A DNA stretch of 64,000 nucleotides, taken from Micromonospora sp. WMMD1155. Lineage in GTDB: Bacteria > Actinomycetota > Actinomycetes > Mycobacteriales > Micromonosporaceae. The notes under the pieces were generated by a model. The model searched no databases. It was given only the letters and a program-made list of their open reading frames with translations, and was not told the origin of the DNA. The translations under genes were made by a program, and so were the position numbers. Of the stretch, positions 8,185-19,562 are shown one piece after another. Every line of letters begins with the position of its first letter. Positions within the stretch are counted from its first letter, which is position 1. The stretch covers positions 3,890,001 to 3,954,000 of the forward strand of contig NZ_CP120742.1 in the NCBI RefSeq assembly GCF_029581275.1, given 5' to 3'.

Positions 8185-9837
8185 ATGGCCGAGCTGACCA
8201 TCTCGACGGAGGAGATCCGCGGCGCCCTGGAGCGCTACGTCTCCTCCTACTCGTCCGACGTCTCCCGCGAGGAGGTCGGCACCGTCGCCGACACCGGTGA
8301 CGGTATCGCCCACGTCGAGGGCCTGCCCTCGACCAAGACCAACGAGCTCCTGGAGTTCGAGGACGGCACGCTCGGCGTGGCGTTGAACCTCGACGTGCGG
8401 GAGATCGGCGTCGTCGTCCTCGGTGACTCCGCCAAGCTGGAGGAGGGGCAGCGGGTCAAGCGCACCGACCGGGTGCTCTCGGTTCCGGTCGGTGACGCCT
8501 TCCTCGGCCGCGTGGTCAACGCGCTCGGCCAGCCGATCGACGGCCTCGGCGACATCGCCGAAGAGGGGTACCGCGAGCTGGAGCTGCAGGCTCCGAACGT
8601 GATGGCCCGGCAGTCGGTGTTCGAGCCGCTGCAGACCGGCATCAAGGCCATCGACGCGATGACCCCGATCGGTCGGGGCCAGCGGCAGCTGATCATCGGT
8701 GACCGGAAGACCGGCAAGACCACGGTCGCCCTGGACGCCATCCTCAACCAGCGGGACAACTGGCGCACCGGCGACCCGAAGAAGCAGGTTCGCTGCATCT
8801 ACGTCGCCATCGGCCAGAAGGCCTCCACCATCGCCTCGATCAAGGGGCAGCTGGAGGAGGCGGGCGCGATGGAGTACACGACCATCGTCGCCTCGCCCGC
8901 GTCCGACCCGGCCGGCTTCAAGTACCTGGCCCCGTACACCGGCTCGTCCATCGGGCAGCACTGGATGTACGGCGGCAAGCACGTCCTGATCGTCTTCGAC
9001 GACCTGAGCAAGCAGGCCGAGGCGTACCGGGCCGTGTCGCTGCTGCTGCGTCGCCCGCCGGGCCGTGAGGCGTACCCGGGTGACGTCTTCTACCTGCACT
9101 CCCGCCTGCTGGAGCGCTGCGCGAAGCTCTCCGACGAGCTGGGTGGCGGCTCGATGACCGGTCTGCCGATCATCGAGACGAAGGCCAACGACATCTCGGC
9201 CTTCATCCCGACCAACGTCATCTCGATCACCGACGGTCAGATCTTCCTGGAGACCGACCTGTTCAACCAGGGCGTTCGTCCGGCGATCAACGTCGGCACC
9301 TCGGTCTCCCGGGTCGGCGGCGCCGCCCAGGTGAAGCCGATGCGCAAGGTCGCCGGCTCGCTGCGGCTCAACCTGGCCCAGTACCGCGAGCTGGAGGCGT
9401 TCGCCGCCTTCGCGTCCGACCTGGACAAGGCCTCCCGGGCCCAGCTGGAGCGCGGTGTCCGGCTGGTCGAGCTGCTCAAGCAGCCGAACTACTCGCCGTA
9501 CCCGGTGCAGGAAGAGGTCGTCTCGGTCTGGGCCGGCACCGAGGGCAAGCTGGACGACATCCCGGTGGGTGACATCCGGCGCTTCGAGGCGGAGTTCCTC
9601 CAGTACCTGCGCCACAAGCACGAGGGTGTGCTGGCCGGGATCGCCGACAACCAGTGGGGCGACGACATCGTCAACTCGCTGGACACGGCGATCACCGAGT
9701 TCAAGCAGGTCTTCCTCAACAAGGAGGACGACCGTCGGGTCAACGACGCGCCGGCCGCTCCGCTTGAGGGCGACGAGAACCGCGAGACGGTGACCCGCTT
9801 CCGCGACGGCGCGACCGACCGCCCGGCCGAGAGCTGA
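8185..9837 (+). CDS. atpA: ATP synthase F1 subunit alpha
   Basis: 550 residues; the non-catalytic nucleotide-binding subunit of F1. Walker A is GDRKTGKT at residues 172-179, with the family's Gln-containing [10 protein letters not shown] just before it. The arginine-finger region ([14 protein letters not shown]) and the C-terminal helical domain are present. Start ATG at 8185 after GGAAGCAGAGG. atpG begins 4 bp after the stop. Normal length, with a typical acidic actinobacterial C-terminal tail. Confidence 0.98.
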   Translation: MAELTISTEEIRGALERYVSSYSSDVSREEVGTVADTGDGIAHVEGLPSTKTNELLEFEDGTLGVALNLDVREIGVVVLGDSAKLEEGQRVKRTDRVLSVPVGDAFLGRVVNALGQPIDGLGDIAEEGYRELELQAPNVMARQSVFEPLQTGIKAIDAMTPIGRGQRQLIIGDRKTGKTTVALDAILNQRDNWRTGDPKKQVRCIYVAIGQKASTIASIKGQLEEAGAMEYTTIVASPASDPAGFKYLAPYTGSSIGQHWMYGGKHVLIVFDDLSKQAEAYRAVSLLLRRPPGREAYPGDVFYLHSRLLERCAKLSDELGGGSMTGLPIIETKANDISAFIPTNVISITDGQIFLETDLFNQGVRPAINVGTSVSRVGGAAQVKPMRKVAGSLRLNLAQYRELEAFAAFASDLDKASRAQLERGVRLVELLKQPNYSPYPVQEEVVSVWAGTEGKLDDIPVGDIRRFEAEFLQYLRHKHEGVLAGIADNQWGDDIVNSLDTAITEFKQVFLNKEDDRRVNDAPAAPLEGDENRETVTRFRDGATDRPAES

Positions 9838-9841
9838 TCTG

Positions 9842-12207
<2,366 letters not shown>

Positions 12208-12230
12208 CCAGCCCGATCGGATCCGTAACA

Positions 12231-12265
12231 AAAAGACTGCCCCGGCAATGCCGGGGCAGTCTTTT
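12231..12265 (+). terminator. Rho-independent terminator after atpD
   Basis: A perfect 17-bp inverted repeat (12231-12247 and 12249-12265) forms a GC-rich stem ending in CTTTTG. It is flanked by A- and T-runs, so it could work in both directions. It separates atpD from the LCP gene and atpC. Confidence 0.88.
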
Positions 12266-12428
12266 GTTCATGTTCGCGTCCTACCATCGTCGCGGTCCGT
12301 TACTGGTGCTCGTCGCTTTCGAGTAATCCGAGATACGGTCGGTTCCGCGCTCACCCGAACGAGCGTTGATCCTTGCAACCTTTCGGCGACGTGCGCCCGT
12401 CTTTCTCCCGTGGGCGTAACGAACGGAG

Positions 12429-13571
12429 ATGCTCGTGGGTAAGGCCGGCAAGAGTGGCCGCAGGTCGTCCGTCTGGCGAGGTGTGCCGCGTTGGGCCAAG
12501 ATCTGCACGGTGTTCGGCACCGTGCTGACAGTGCTCAGTGGGGCCGTCCTGGTCGGCACCGAGGTGCTGATGGCTCGCTACGAGGGTGCCGTCGGAAAGG
12601 CGGACCTGTTCGGCGACCAGGCCGCGGGTGCCCAGGCGAAGAAGAGCGAGATCAAGGGGCCGCTCAACATCCTGCTGGTCGGCATCGACCCGCGTACGCC
12701 GACGGCGGCGCCCCTGGCAGACTCGATCATGGTGCTGCACGTGCCGGCGTCGATGGACCGCGCCTACCTGTTCTCGATGCCTCGGGACCTCTACGTGCGC
12801 ATCCCGCCGTTCAAGAAGGCCGAGTTCCTGGGCGAGACCACGAAGATCAACGCTGCCATGTCCCACGGCAGCAAGGTCCCGGGCAAGAACCCCGACGCGG
12901 CCCGGGGCTTCGAGCTGCTGGCGACCACCGTGCAGAACGTGACGGGCATCAAGCGCTTCGACGCCGGCGCGATCATCAACTTCAGCGGTTTCCAGAAGAT
13001 CGTCGACGCCATGGGCGGCGTCGACATGTACATCGAGCGGGACGTGCGGTCCGAGCACAAGCAGCCGGACGGCAAGGCTCGCCCGGGCAACCCCCGCGGT
13101 GAGGGCTACATCGGCCCGCAGGCGCTCTACAAGAAGGGCAACCAGCACCTGAGTGGGTGGCAGGCACTGGACTACGTGCGGCAGCGTTACCCGAAGAACG
13201 GCGTTCCCGACTCGGACTACGGCCGGCAGCGTCACCAGCAGCAGTTCGTCAAGGCGATGGTCGGCCAGGCGTTCAGCGCCGACGTGGTGTCCAACCCGGT
13301 CAAGCTCGACAAGGTGCTCCGCGCCGCCGGTCAGTCGTTGATCTTCAACGGTCGGGGCAACAGTGTTGTCGACTTCGGGCTCGCCCTGAAGGACATCCGC
13401 CCGAACACGATCGAGATGATCAAGCTTCCGGGTGGTGGGGTGTACGACGGCAAGAGGTACCTGGGTGAGCAGTTCCAGGAGGGGGTCGCGGACTTCTTCA
13501 CCGCCCTGCACAACGAGCAACTCGACCCGTTCCTGCTGGAGCACCCGGAATTCGTGAACAAGACCAAGTAG
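12429..13571 (+). CDS. LytR-CpsA-Psr (LCP) family phosphotransferase
   Basis: 380 residues: a short cytoplasmic N-terminus, one membrane helix (about 28-50) and an extracellular LCP domain. Conserved features include NILLVGIDPR, DSIMVLHV, SMPRDLYV, the KINAA block and the D-Y-G-RQRHQQ segment with the preceding DYVRQRY. LCP enzymes transfer lipid-linked secondary cell-wall polymers to peptidoglycan. GGAG precedes the ATG; a GTG two codons later is possible. It stands between the atpD terminator and atpC, on the same strand, with 163 bp upstream that probably hold its own promoter. Confidence 0.9.
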   Translation: MLVGKAGKSGRRSSVWRGVPRWAKICTVFGTVLTVLSGAVLVGTEVLMARYEGAVGKADLFGDQAAGAQAKKSEIKGPLNILLVGIDPRTPTAAPLADSIMVLHVPASMDRAYLFSMPRDLYVRIPPFKKAEFLGETTKINAAMSHGSKVPGKNPDAARGFELLATTVQNVTGIKRFDAGAIINFSGFQKIVDAMGGVDMYIERDVRSEHKQPDGKARPGNPRGEGYIGPQALYKKGNQHLSGWQALDYVRQRYPKNGVPDSDYGRQRHQQQFVKAMVGQAFSADVVSNPVKLDKVLRAAGQSLIFNGRGNSVVDFGLALKDIRPNTIEMIKLPGGGVYDGKRYLGEQFQEGVADFFTALHNEQLDPFLLEHPEFVNKTK

Positions 13572-13620
13572 TCGGGGCGCGGTTGTCGCCACCCGCGTCA
13601 GGCGCGCCTCGGCGTCAGGC

Positions 13621-13626
13621 TAGACT
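13621..13626 (+). promoter_or_regulatory. -10 box upstream of atpC
   Basis: TAGACT lies 33 bp before the atpC start and 49 bp after the LCP stop. With the AAGGAG RBS at about 13648 it suggests that atpC can be expressed independently of atpIBEFHAGD. Confidence 0.45.
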
Positions 13627-13659
13627 TTCGGCAATCCGTAGCCGCAGCAAGGAGACAGC

Positions 13660-13941
13660 GTGGCACAGCAGCTTCACGTCGAGCTCGTCGCCGTCGAGGA
13701 GAAGGTCTGGTCGGGTGAGGCCGAGATGGTCGTCGCCCGGACGACCGAGGGCGAGCTCGGTGTCCTGCCGGGTCACGCGCCGCTGCTCGGCCAGCTCGCC
13801 GAGCCCGGCCAGGTACGCATCAAGCTCGCCGGTGGCGAGCAGGTCTCCTACGAGGTGGCTGGCGGCTTCCTCTCGGTGAGCGCCGACGGCGTCACCGTGC
13901 TGGCCGAGAGCGCAACCCCGGTTTCCGCGCCGAGCCGCTGA
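13660..13941 (+). CDS. atpC: ATP synthase F1 subunit epsilon
   Basis: 93 residues corresponding to the N-terminal beta-sandwich of epsilon ([32 protein letters not shown], and a [16 protein letters not shown] end). The C-terminal two-helix inhibitory domain of E. coli epsilon is largely absent, as in several actinobacteria with short epsilon. GTG start after AAGGAG. It is separated from atpD by 1.45 kb containing a terminator and an LCP gene. The next gene (DUF2550) follows after 12 bp, as in mycobacteria. Confidence 0.95.
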   Translation: MAQQLHVELVAVEEKVWSGEAEMVVARTTEGELGVLPGHAPLLGQLAEPGQVRIKLAGGEQVSYEVAGGFLSVSADGVTVLAESATPVSAPSR

Positions 13942-13953
13942 GTCACACCGGGG

Positions 13954-14409
13954 ATGGAGATCGTCGAAGGTTTCGGGATCGGCGTAGGCCTCATCCTCGT
14001 CGCGCTCCTGATCCTCTTCGTCCGGCGAGCCCTGGTCACCCGTAGCGGTGGCATCATCCGGCTCAGTGTCCGGGTCTCCACCATGCTCGACGGACGTGGC
14101 TGGTCGCCCGGCTTCGGCCGGTTCGCCGACGACGAGCTGCGCTGGTACCGGATGTTCAGCTTCGCGATCCGGCCCAAGCGGGTGCTGTCGCGCAAGGGGC
14201 TGGCGGTGGAACGCCGTCGGTTGCCGGAGGGTCAGGAACGGCTCTCCATGCCGGCCGACTGGGTGATCCTCCGCTGTACCAGTCACCACGCACCGGTGGA
14301 GATCGCCATGGCGCGATCGACGGTCACCGGCTTTCTCTCCTGGCTCGAGGCCGCCCCTCCGGGGGCGGTCTCGCCACGTGTGGCCTCCCAGGACTGGCCG
14401 GCCGCCTGA
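13954..14409 (+). CDS. DUF2550 family membrane protein
   Basis: 151 residues with one N-terminal membrane helix (about 5-25, GFGIGVGLILVALLILFV) followed by a soluble domain rich in Arg/Trp (WYRMFSFAIRPKRVLSRKGLAVERRR). It matches the DUF2550 family that follows atpC in many actinobacteria. Function unknown. Start ATG 12 bp after atpC. It is the last gene of this strand before a convergent repeat element. Confidence 0.8.
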   Translation: MEIVEGFGIGVGLILVALLILFVRRALVTRSGGIIRLSVRVSTMLDGRGWSPGFGRFADDELRWYRMFSFAIRPKRVLSRKGLAVERRRLPEGQERLSMPADWVILRCTSHHAPVEIAMARSTVTGFLSWLEAAPPGAVSPRVASQDWPAA

Positions 14410-14466
14410 CGCTGTTGCGCTTGGGGTTTTCCCCGTGGCAGCCCGCCCGCCGCGCCCGCACGTGGG

Positions 14467-14545
14467 TTGATCGACTCGGCTTTCTTGATGTCGGGGTGTC
14501 CCCGGCAGTAGAACACCCCGACATCAAGGAACCGGAGTCGATCAA
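14467..14545. repeat. 75-bp palindromic element, copy 1
   Basis: Arms of 33 bp (14467-14499 and 14513-14545) match at 30 positions around a 13-base loop. The outer arms contain GATCGACTCG and its complement; the inner arms contain GGGGTGT/ACACCCC. GATC-to-GATC distance is exactly 75 bp, the same as in three other copies in the window. It lies between the convergent DUF2550 and cobalamin adenosyltransferase genes (290-bp gap). The rest of that gap holds a GCGCCGGTCGGC-type direct repeat (about 14550-14600) and nothing else I recognise. Confidence 0.85.
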
Positions 14546-14699
14546 GGCGCCGGTCGGCCGGAAGGCGCCGGTCGGCCTCAAGGCGCCCGTGGGCCGGTCT
14601 GCGCTGGTCGGCCTGGCATGTCCAGGAGTCAGCTTCGATGACGCGTGGCAGCGGTCAGAGTGGGAACCCACACCCCGAGGTGGTGCGCAGCGCCGACGG

Positions 14700-15272
14700 T
14701 CAGCGCTTGCCGCCCGGCACCCATAGCACGTCTCCAGCCGGATTTGCCGTTCTTGACAGGATAAAGAGCAGATCGGAGAGCCGGTTGAGATACTTTGCCG
14801 GGAGCGTGCTGGTTCGTTCCGGATCGTGGCTGACCAACGCCCAGGCCGCCCGTTCGGCTCGCCGGGCGATGGTCCGTGCCACGTGCAGCAACGCCGCGCC
14901 AGCGGTGCCGCCCGGGAGGATGAAGGAGTCGAGCTTGCTCAGGCGCGCGTTGTACTCGTCGCACCATCCCTCCAGGCGCTCGACGTACTCCTCGGTCACC
15001 CGCAGCGGTGGGTACTTCGGCTCCGGCTCGACCGGGGTGGACAGGTCGGCGCCGACGTCGAACAGGTCGTTCTGCACCGACGCCAGCACGGACCGCAGTT
15101 CCTCGTCGAGGTGGCCCAGCGCGATCGCGACGCCGATCGCCGCGTTGCACTCGTCGACATCCGCGTACGCGGCGATGCGCGGATCGGTCTTCGGCACCTG
15201 TTCGTTGTTGCTCAGCCTGGTCATGCCGGCGTCGCCGGCCTTGGTGTAGATGCGCGTGAGGTGGACGGCCAT
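14700..15272 (-). CDS. ATP:cob(I)alamin adenosyltransferase, PduO type
   Basis: 190 residues. Makes adenosylcobalamin from cob(I)alamin and ATP. The N-terminal [15 protein letters not shown] nucleotide-binding loop and the C-terminal [12 protein letters not shown] plus [13 protein letters not shown] helices are diagnostic of the PduO family. This cofactor is needed by the two acyl-CoA mutases encoded in the window (ethylmalonyl- and isobutyryl-CoA mutase). The ATG at 15272 overlaps the ATG of murA on the other strand within the single tetranucleotide CATG (15270-15273). A longer upstream extension in this frame lies inside murA and is not credible. Confidence 0.92.
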   Translation of the reverse strand: MAVHLTRIYTKAGDAGMTRLSNNEQVPKTDPRIAAYADVDECNAAIGVAIALGHLDEELRSVLASVQNDLFDVGADLSTPVEPEPKYPPLRVTEEYVERLEGWCDEYNARLSKLDSFILPGGTAGAALLHVARTIARRAERAAWALVSHDPERTSTLPAKYLNRLSDLLFILSRTANPAGDVLWVPGGKR

Positions 15273-16713
15273 GACGCACAGCCTACGGATTCCCGACCTG
15301 ACGATCCCGACGCGGCCGGACAGCGGCGCCGGTTGGCCGGTGGTGGTGGGCCCCGGCGACGCGGGCGACCCGGCGGTCAACGACGTCGACGTCATCAGGG
15401 TGCACGGTGACGCCCGGTTGGCCGGCACCGTGCACGTGGTCGGTGCCAAGAACTCGGCGTTGAAGCTGATGGCCGCCGCGCTGCTCGCGCCCGGCCGCAG
15501 CGTGATCACGAACGTCCCGCGGATCACCGACATCGCGATCATGGGGGAGGTGCTGCGCCGGCTGGGCTGTGACGTCCGGTTCGACGCGGACGACCCGGTC
15601 GACCCGATGGTCGCCCAGGGCGGGGTCGCCCGGTCCCGCTCGGTGACCATCGACGTGCCCGAACAGCCGGGTGCCGACGCCGACTACGACCTGGTCCGCC
15701 GGTTGCGCGCGTCGATCTGCGTGCTCGGCCCACTGCTGGCCCGCCGGGGGTACGTGCGGGTGGCGCACCCCGGCGGGGACGCCATCGGTTCGCGTGGGCT
15801 GGACATGCACATCTCCGGGCTGACCCGGATGGGTGCGGAGATCTCCGGTGAGCACGGGTTCGTCATCGCCTCGGCCCCGCACGGGCTGCGCGGCGCGGAC
15901 ATCGTGTTGGACTTCCCCAGCGTCGGCGCGACCGAGAACCTGGTGATGGCGGCGGTGCTCGCCCAGGGCACCACGACCATCGACAACGCGGCCCGGGAGC
16001 CGGAGATCGTCGACATCTGCACGATGCTCAGCCAGATGGGCGCGCGGATCGTCGGCGCGGGCACGTCCACGTTGCGGATCACCGGGGTTCCCGGTCTGCA
16101 TCCGGTGCGGCACGCCACGGTGGGGGACCGGATCGTCGCCGGCACCTGGGCGTTCGGGGCGGCGATGACCCGGGGCGACGTGACGGTGACCGGGCTCGAC
16201 CCGGCGTACCTGGAGGTCGCGCTGGACAAGGTGGTCGCGGCCGGCGGCCTGGTCGAGACGCGGGGGAACGGCTTCCGGGTACGGATGGACGACCGGCCCC
16301 GGGCGGTGGACGTCGTGACGCTGCCGTACCCCGGCTTCGCCACCGACCTGTTGCCGATGGCGATCGGGTTGGCGGCGGTCAGCGACGGCGCCTCCCTGAT
16401 CACCGAGAACATCTTCGACGGCCGGTTCATGTTCGCCAACGAGATGATGCGGCTCGGTGCGGACATCAAGACCGACGGGCACCACGCGGTGGTCCGTGGG
16501 CGGGACCGTCTCTCCGGTGCGCCGGTACGGGCCACCGACATCCGCGCCGGCGCCGGGCTGATCATCGCCGGGCTCTGCGCGGAGGGGGTCACCGAGGTCT
16601 CCCACGTGCACCACGTCGACAGGGGTTACCCGGACTTCGTCGCCGACCTGCGGGCGCTCGGGGTGGCGGTCGAGCGGGGCACAACGCCGGAGGAACCGTC
16701 GCTGGAGATCTGA
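15271..16713 (+). CDS. murA: UDP-N-acetylglucosamine 1-carboxyvinyltransferase, Asp-type (fosfomycin-insensitive)
   Basis: First committed step of peptidoglycan synthesis: transfer of enolpyruvate from PEP to UDP-GlcNAc in the cytosol. The EPSP-synthase-like fold shows [30 protein letters not shown] and [13 protein letters not shown]. The catalytic loop reads [14 protein letters not shown]: Asp170 stands where most bacteria have the PEP/fosfomycin-reactive Cys (E. coli C115). Mycobacterial MurA has the same Cys-to-Asp change and is fosfomycin resistant. About 480 residues, with an N-terminal extension of roughly 45 residues over typical MurA; a later start would remove it. The ATG at 15271 has GAGGTGG upstream and overlaps the start codon of the divergent adenosyltransferase gene. 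Confidence 0.95.
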   Translation: MTHSLRIPDLTIPTRPDSGAGWPVVVGPGDAGDPAVNDVDVIRVHGDARLAGTVHVVGAKNSALKLMAAALLAPGRSVITNVPRITDIAIMGEVLRRLGCDVRFDADDPVDPMVAQGGVARSRSVTIDVPEQPGADADYDLVRRLRASICVLGPLLARRGYVRVAHPGGDAIGSRGLDMHISGLTRMGAEISGEHGFVIASAPHGLRGADIVLDFPSVGATENLVMAAVLAQGTTTIDNAAREPEIVDICTMLSQMGARIVGAGTSTLRITGVPGLHPVRHATVGDRIVAGTWAFGAAMTRGDVTVTGLDPAYLEVALDKVVAAGGLVETRGNGFRVRMDDRPRAVDVVTLPYPGFATDLLPMAIGLAAVSDGASLITENIFDGRFMFANEMMRLGADIKTDGHHAVVRGRDRLSGAPVRATDIRAGAGLIIAGLCAEGVTEVSHVHHVDRGYPDFVADLRALGVAVERGTTPEEPSLEI

Positions 16714-16761
16714 CGACCGAGGGCGGCCGAGGACGGCCGAGGGGCCGCCCCACGACGCCAC

Positions 16762-16792
16762 TTAGCCATCGTTCAGGCTCGCGGACTAGGGT
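16762..16792 (+). promoter_or_regulatory. Shared operator plus -10 box of the 3-hydroxybutyryl-CoA dehydrogenase gene
   Basis: TTAGCCATCGTTCA (16762-16775) matches the near-palindromic site found at four other acyl-CoA gene promoters in this window. The -10 box TAGGGT (16787-16792) follows after 11 bp, the same spacing as at icmA and the fused dehydrogenase gene. Confidence 0.6.
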
Positions 16793-16828
16793 GCAGTCAG
16801 GCACTCAATCGCAGCGAGGGAGAAGTAG

Positions 16829-17677
16829 ATGGCGGGTCGACTCGCGGTCGTCGGGGCCGGGCTGATGGGCTCCGGCATCGCCCAGGTGGCGGCGCAGGCG
16901 GGCTGGCAGGTGACGCTGCGCGACCTGGACGACGCGGCCACCACCCGGGGGCTCGGCGGCATCCGGAAGTCGCTGGAGAAGTTCGCCGAGAAGGGCAGGA
17001 TCGAGGCGTCCGACGTCGAGACGACCCTGGCTCGGATCACGCCGACCACCGACCTGGAGGCGGCGGCCGAAGCGGACATCGTGGTCGAGGCGGTCTTCGA
17101 ACGGCTGGAGATCAAGCACGAGGTGTTCCGGGCGCTGGACAAGATCTGCAAGTCGGACGCGGTGCTCGCCACGAACACGTCGGCCATCCCGGTCACCCAG
17201 ATCGCCGCGGTGACCGAGCGTCCCGAGGCGGTCGTCGGCACCCACTTCTTCTCCCCGGTGCCGATGATGCAGCTCTGCGAGCTGGTTCGCGGTTACAAGA
17301 CCAGCGATGCCACGCTGGACACCGCACGGACCTTCGCCGAGGAGGTCGGCAAGACGGTGGTGGTGGTCAACCGGGACATCGCCGGTTTCGTCACGACCCG
17401 GCTGATCTCCGCCCTGGTGATGGAGGCGGTCAAGCTGGTGGAGTCCGGCGTGGTGTCCGCCGAGGACCTGGACACGGCCTGCCGCCTGGGCTTCGGGCAC
17501 GCGATGGGCCCGCTGGCCACCACCGACCTGACCGGCGTGGACGTGCTGCTGAACGCCTCGAAGAACATCTACACCGATACCGCCGACGAGAAGTTCTTCC
17601 CGCCGGAGCTGCTCCAGCGGATGGTCACGGCCGGTGACCTGGGCCGCAAGACCGGCAAGGGCTTCTACACGTACTGA
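16829..17677 (+). CDS. 3-hydroxybutyryl-CoA dehydrogenase
   Basis: 282 residues, the single-unit length of PaaH/HbdA-type enzymes. Converts acetoacetyl-CoA and 3-hydroxybutyryl-CoA with NAD(P)H. The N-terminal Rossmann motif is GAGLMGSGIAQ, and the catalytic His lies in GTHFFSPVPMMQLCELV (the family has HFFNP). The C-terminal helical domain ends with GRKTGKGFYTY. RBS GAGGGAG precedes the ATG. Together with the thiolase and Ccr genes it supplies the acetoacetyl-CoA to crotonyl-CoA end of the ethylmalonyl-CoA pathway, and its promoter carries the same operator. A bidirectional hairpin follows. Confidence 0.93.
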   Translation: MAGRLAVVGAGLMGSGIAQVAAQAGWQVTLRDLDDAATTRGLGGIRKSLEKFAEKGRIEASDVETTLARITPTTDLEAAAEADIVVEAVFERLEIKHEVFRALDKICKSDAVLATNTSAIPVTQIAAVTERPEAVVGTHFFSPVPMMQLCELVRGYKTSDATLDTARTFAEEVGKTVVVVNRDIAGFVTTRLISALVMEAVKLVESGVVSAEDLDTACRLGFGHAMGPLATTDLTGVDVLLNASKNIYTDTADEKFFPPELLQRMVTAGDLGRKTGKGFYTY

Positions 17678-17682
17678 CCGGT

Positions 17683-17714
17683 GCCGACCGGGGCGGAGGC
17701 CCGCCCCGGTCGGC
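17683..17714. terminator. Bidirectional terminator hairpin
   Basis: Perfect 14-bp inverted repeat GCCGACCGGGGCGG / complement with a 4-base loop, placed between the convergent dehydrogenase and ABC permease genes. No long T-tract, as is common in high-GC actinobacteria. Confidence 0.75.
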
Positions 17715-17717
17715 CGC

Positions 17718-18563
17718 TCAGCCGTCGCGCTTGGTGGTCCAGCGGAAGGTGGTCAGGCAGAGCACCACGCCGATCACGCACCACAGGACCAGCACCAACG
17801 CGACCCGTCCCAGCTCGAACGAGCCGCCCGGCTCCTGCGCACCGAAGCTCTCCGGCAGGAAGACCGCGCGCAGCCCCTGGCACATCCACTTCAGCGGGAA
17901 CAGCGCCGCCACCTGCTGCATCCAGGTGGGCAGGTCGGTGAAGACGAAGAACACCCCGGAGATGAACTGGAGCACCAGGGCGACCGGGGTGACCACCGCC
18001 GAGCCGCTGCGGGCGGTGCGGGCCAGCGACGAGATGGCGATGCCGCACAGGGTGCACGCGGTCACGCCGAGCACGGCGACCCAGCCGAAGGTGAACCACT
18101 TGCCGGCGGTGCCCGGCAGGTCGAGGTCGAACAGCGCCACCGCGACGGCCAGCAGTAACACGGTCTCGGCGATGCCGATCGCCACCACCATGATCACCTT
18201 GCCGGCGAACCAGACCCACTTCGGCATCGGCGTGCCCCGGTACCGCTTGAGCACCCCACGGTCCCGCTCGACCGGGATCCAGATGCCGAGGTTCTGGAAG
18301 CTCACCGTCATCAGGCCGGTCGCGATCATGCCGGTGATGAAGTACTGGGTGAACTTGACCCCACCGCCGATCGTCCCGTCGAAGATCGACGCGAAGATCA
18401 GGATCATGATGATGGGGAAACCCATCGTGAAGACCACTGACTCCCTGCTGCGCAGGAACTGGGTGATCTCCAGCCGGCCCTGGCGCACTGCGAGCGCGCC
18501 GGCGCTCGGCCGTCGGCCGGGGGTCGCGGCGACCGGCGTCGCCGGCTTCGTCGTGGTCGTCAT
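17718..18563 (-). CDS. ABC-2 type transporter permease
   Basis: 281 residues with six predicted membrane helices, starting at about residue 45 (VVFTMGFPIIMILIFASIF). It is the membrane partner of the ATPase gene just upstream: its ATG overlaps the ATPase stop in ATGA. This DrrA/DrrB-like two-gene arrangement is typical of drug or lipid exporters. The substrate cannot be inferred. The N-terminal Thr/Pro/Ala-rich stretch (about 1-25) is cytoplasmic. Confidence 0.88.
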   Translation of the reverse strand: MTTTTKPATPVAATPGRRPSAGALAVRQGRLEITQFLRSRESVVFTMGFPIIMILIFASIFDGTIGGGVKFTQYFITGMIATGLMTVSFQNLGIWIPVERDRGVLKRYRGTPMPKWVWFAGKVIMVVAIGIAETVLLLAVAVALFDLDLPGTAGKWFTFGWVAVLGVTACTLCGIAISSLARTARSGSAVVTPVALVLQFISGVFFVFTDLPTWMQQVAALFPLKWMCQGLRAVFLPESFGAQEPGGSFELGRVALVLVLWCVIGVVLCLTTFRWTTKRDG

Positions 18564-19411
18564 CGTCCGTGTCCGATCATCGTGAGGTAGACGTCCTCCA
18601 GGGTCGGCCGGGTCACGGTGAGCCCCGGGACCTCGCCGCCGTGGCGCGCGGCCAGATCGGCGACCAGGGCCGTCGGCGTCGCGCTCTGCACGCTCTCCAG
18701 CGCCCCGTCCGGGATACGCCAGGAGACCGTCGCCAGGGCCTCCTGCCGGTTGCCGAGCTGGTTCGGCGCGGCCACCTCGACCAGCCGGCCGCCGGCGATC
18801 ACGCCGACCCGGTCGGCGAGGGCCTCCGCCTCGTCCAGGTAGTGGGTGGTCAGCACGATCGTGGTGCCGGCGGCGGCGAGGTCGCGGATCAGGTCCCAGA
18901 ACTCGCGCCGGGCCTCCGGGTCGAAGCCGGTCGTCGGCTCGTCGAGGAAGAGCAGCTCGGGGCGACCGATGATGCCGAGCGCCACGTCCAACCGGCGCTT
19001 CTGCCCCCCGGAGAGGGTGTGCGTACGGGCGGTGGCCTTGCCGGCCAGCCCGACCCGCTCGATCACCTTGTCCGGGTCGTCCGCGTCCGGGTAGAAGCCG
19101 GAGAAGTGCCGGACCACCTCGGCCACGGTCAGCTCGTCGAACTCGCCGGTGCCCTGGAGCACGATGCCGACCCGGGAACGCCAACCGGCGTCCGGGTTCG
19201 CCGGGTCCGCGCCGAGCACGGAGACCTCGCCGGCGTCCCGCCGTCGGTAACCTTCCAGGATCTCCACGGTGGTGGTCTTGCCGGCGCCGTTCGGGCCGAG
19301 CAACGCGAACACCTCACCGCGCCGCACGTCGAGATCCACGCCCGCCACCGCCACATTGTCGCCGTACGCCTTGCGCAGCCCCCGGACGGAGATGGCCAGC
19401 TCGTCATCCAT
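18560..19411 (-). CDS. ABC transporter ATP-binding protein (DrrA-like)
   Basis: 283 residues. Walker A GPNGAGKTTT, signature LSGGQKRRLDVAL, Walker B LLFLDEPTTGFDP and the switch His in TTHYLDEAEALADR are all intact. The C-terminal extension after the nucleotide-binding domain is typical of DrrA/CcmA-like exporters. I chose the ATG at 19411 (MDDELAISVRGL); a start 78 bp upstream would add an unconserved Arg-rich stretch. Coupled to the permease gene by ATGA overlap. Divergent from the ethylmalonyl-CoA mutase gene across 151 bp. Confidence 0.92.
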   Translation of the reverse strand: MDDELAISVRGLRKAYGDNVAVAGVDLDVRRGEVFALLGPNGAGKTTTVEILEGYRRRDAGEVSVLGADPANPDAGWRSRVGIVLQGTGEFDELTVAEVVRHFSGFYPDADDPDKVIERVGLAGKATARTHTLSGGQKRRLDVALGIIGRPELLFLDEPTTGFDPEARREFWDLIRDLAAAGTTIVLTTHYLDEAEALADRVGVIAGGRLVEVAAPNQLGNRQEALATVSWRIPDGALESVQSATPTALVADLAARHGGEVPGLTVTRPTLEDVYLTMIGHGR

Positions 19412-19550
19412 GCCGTCCAGTGTGCGTCCTGGCGGCAAGCTGCGGGTGCCCGGGGTGTGGCGGTGCGCGCCACTGCGGGTGCTTCGCACCCGGACGTCCT
19501 CGACATGGACCTGTGTGGTTTTCCACAGCCCTTTTTACTGGCCGGTAACT

Positions 19551-19556
19551 TAAACT
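19551..19556 (+). promoter_or_regulatory. -10 box of the ethylmalonyl-CoA mutase gene (leaderless)
   Basis: TAAACT followed by 6 bp and the ATG, without a ribosome-binding site. Fits the leaderless pattern seen at about ten genes in this window. No copy of the shared acyl-CoA operator is visible here. Confidence 0.55.
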
Positions 19557-19562
19557 CCGGCC

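Noticed and set aside
17718..19184. Single 488-codon protein joining the ABC permease to upstream sequence
   Set aside because: The upstream part is a shifted frame of the ATPase gene. The permease starts at 18563 in an ATGA overlap with the ATPase stop.
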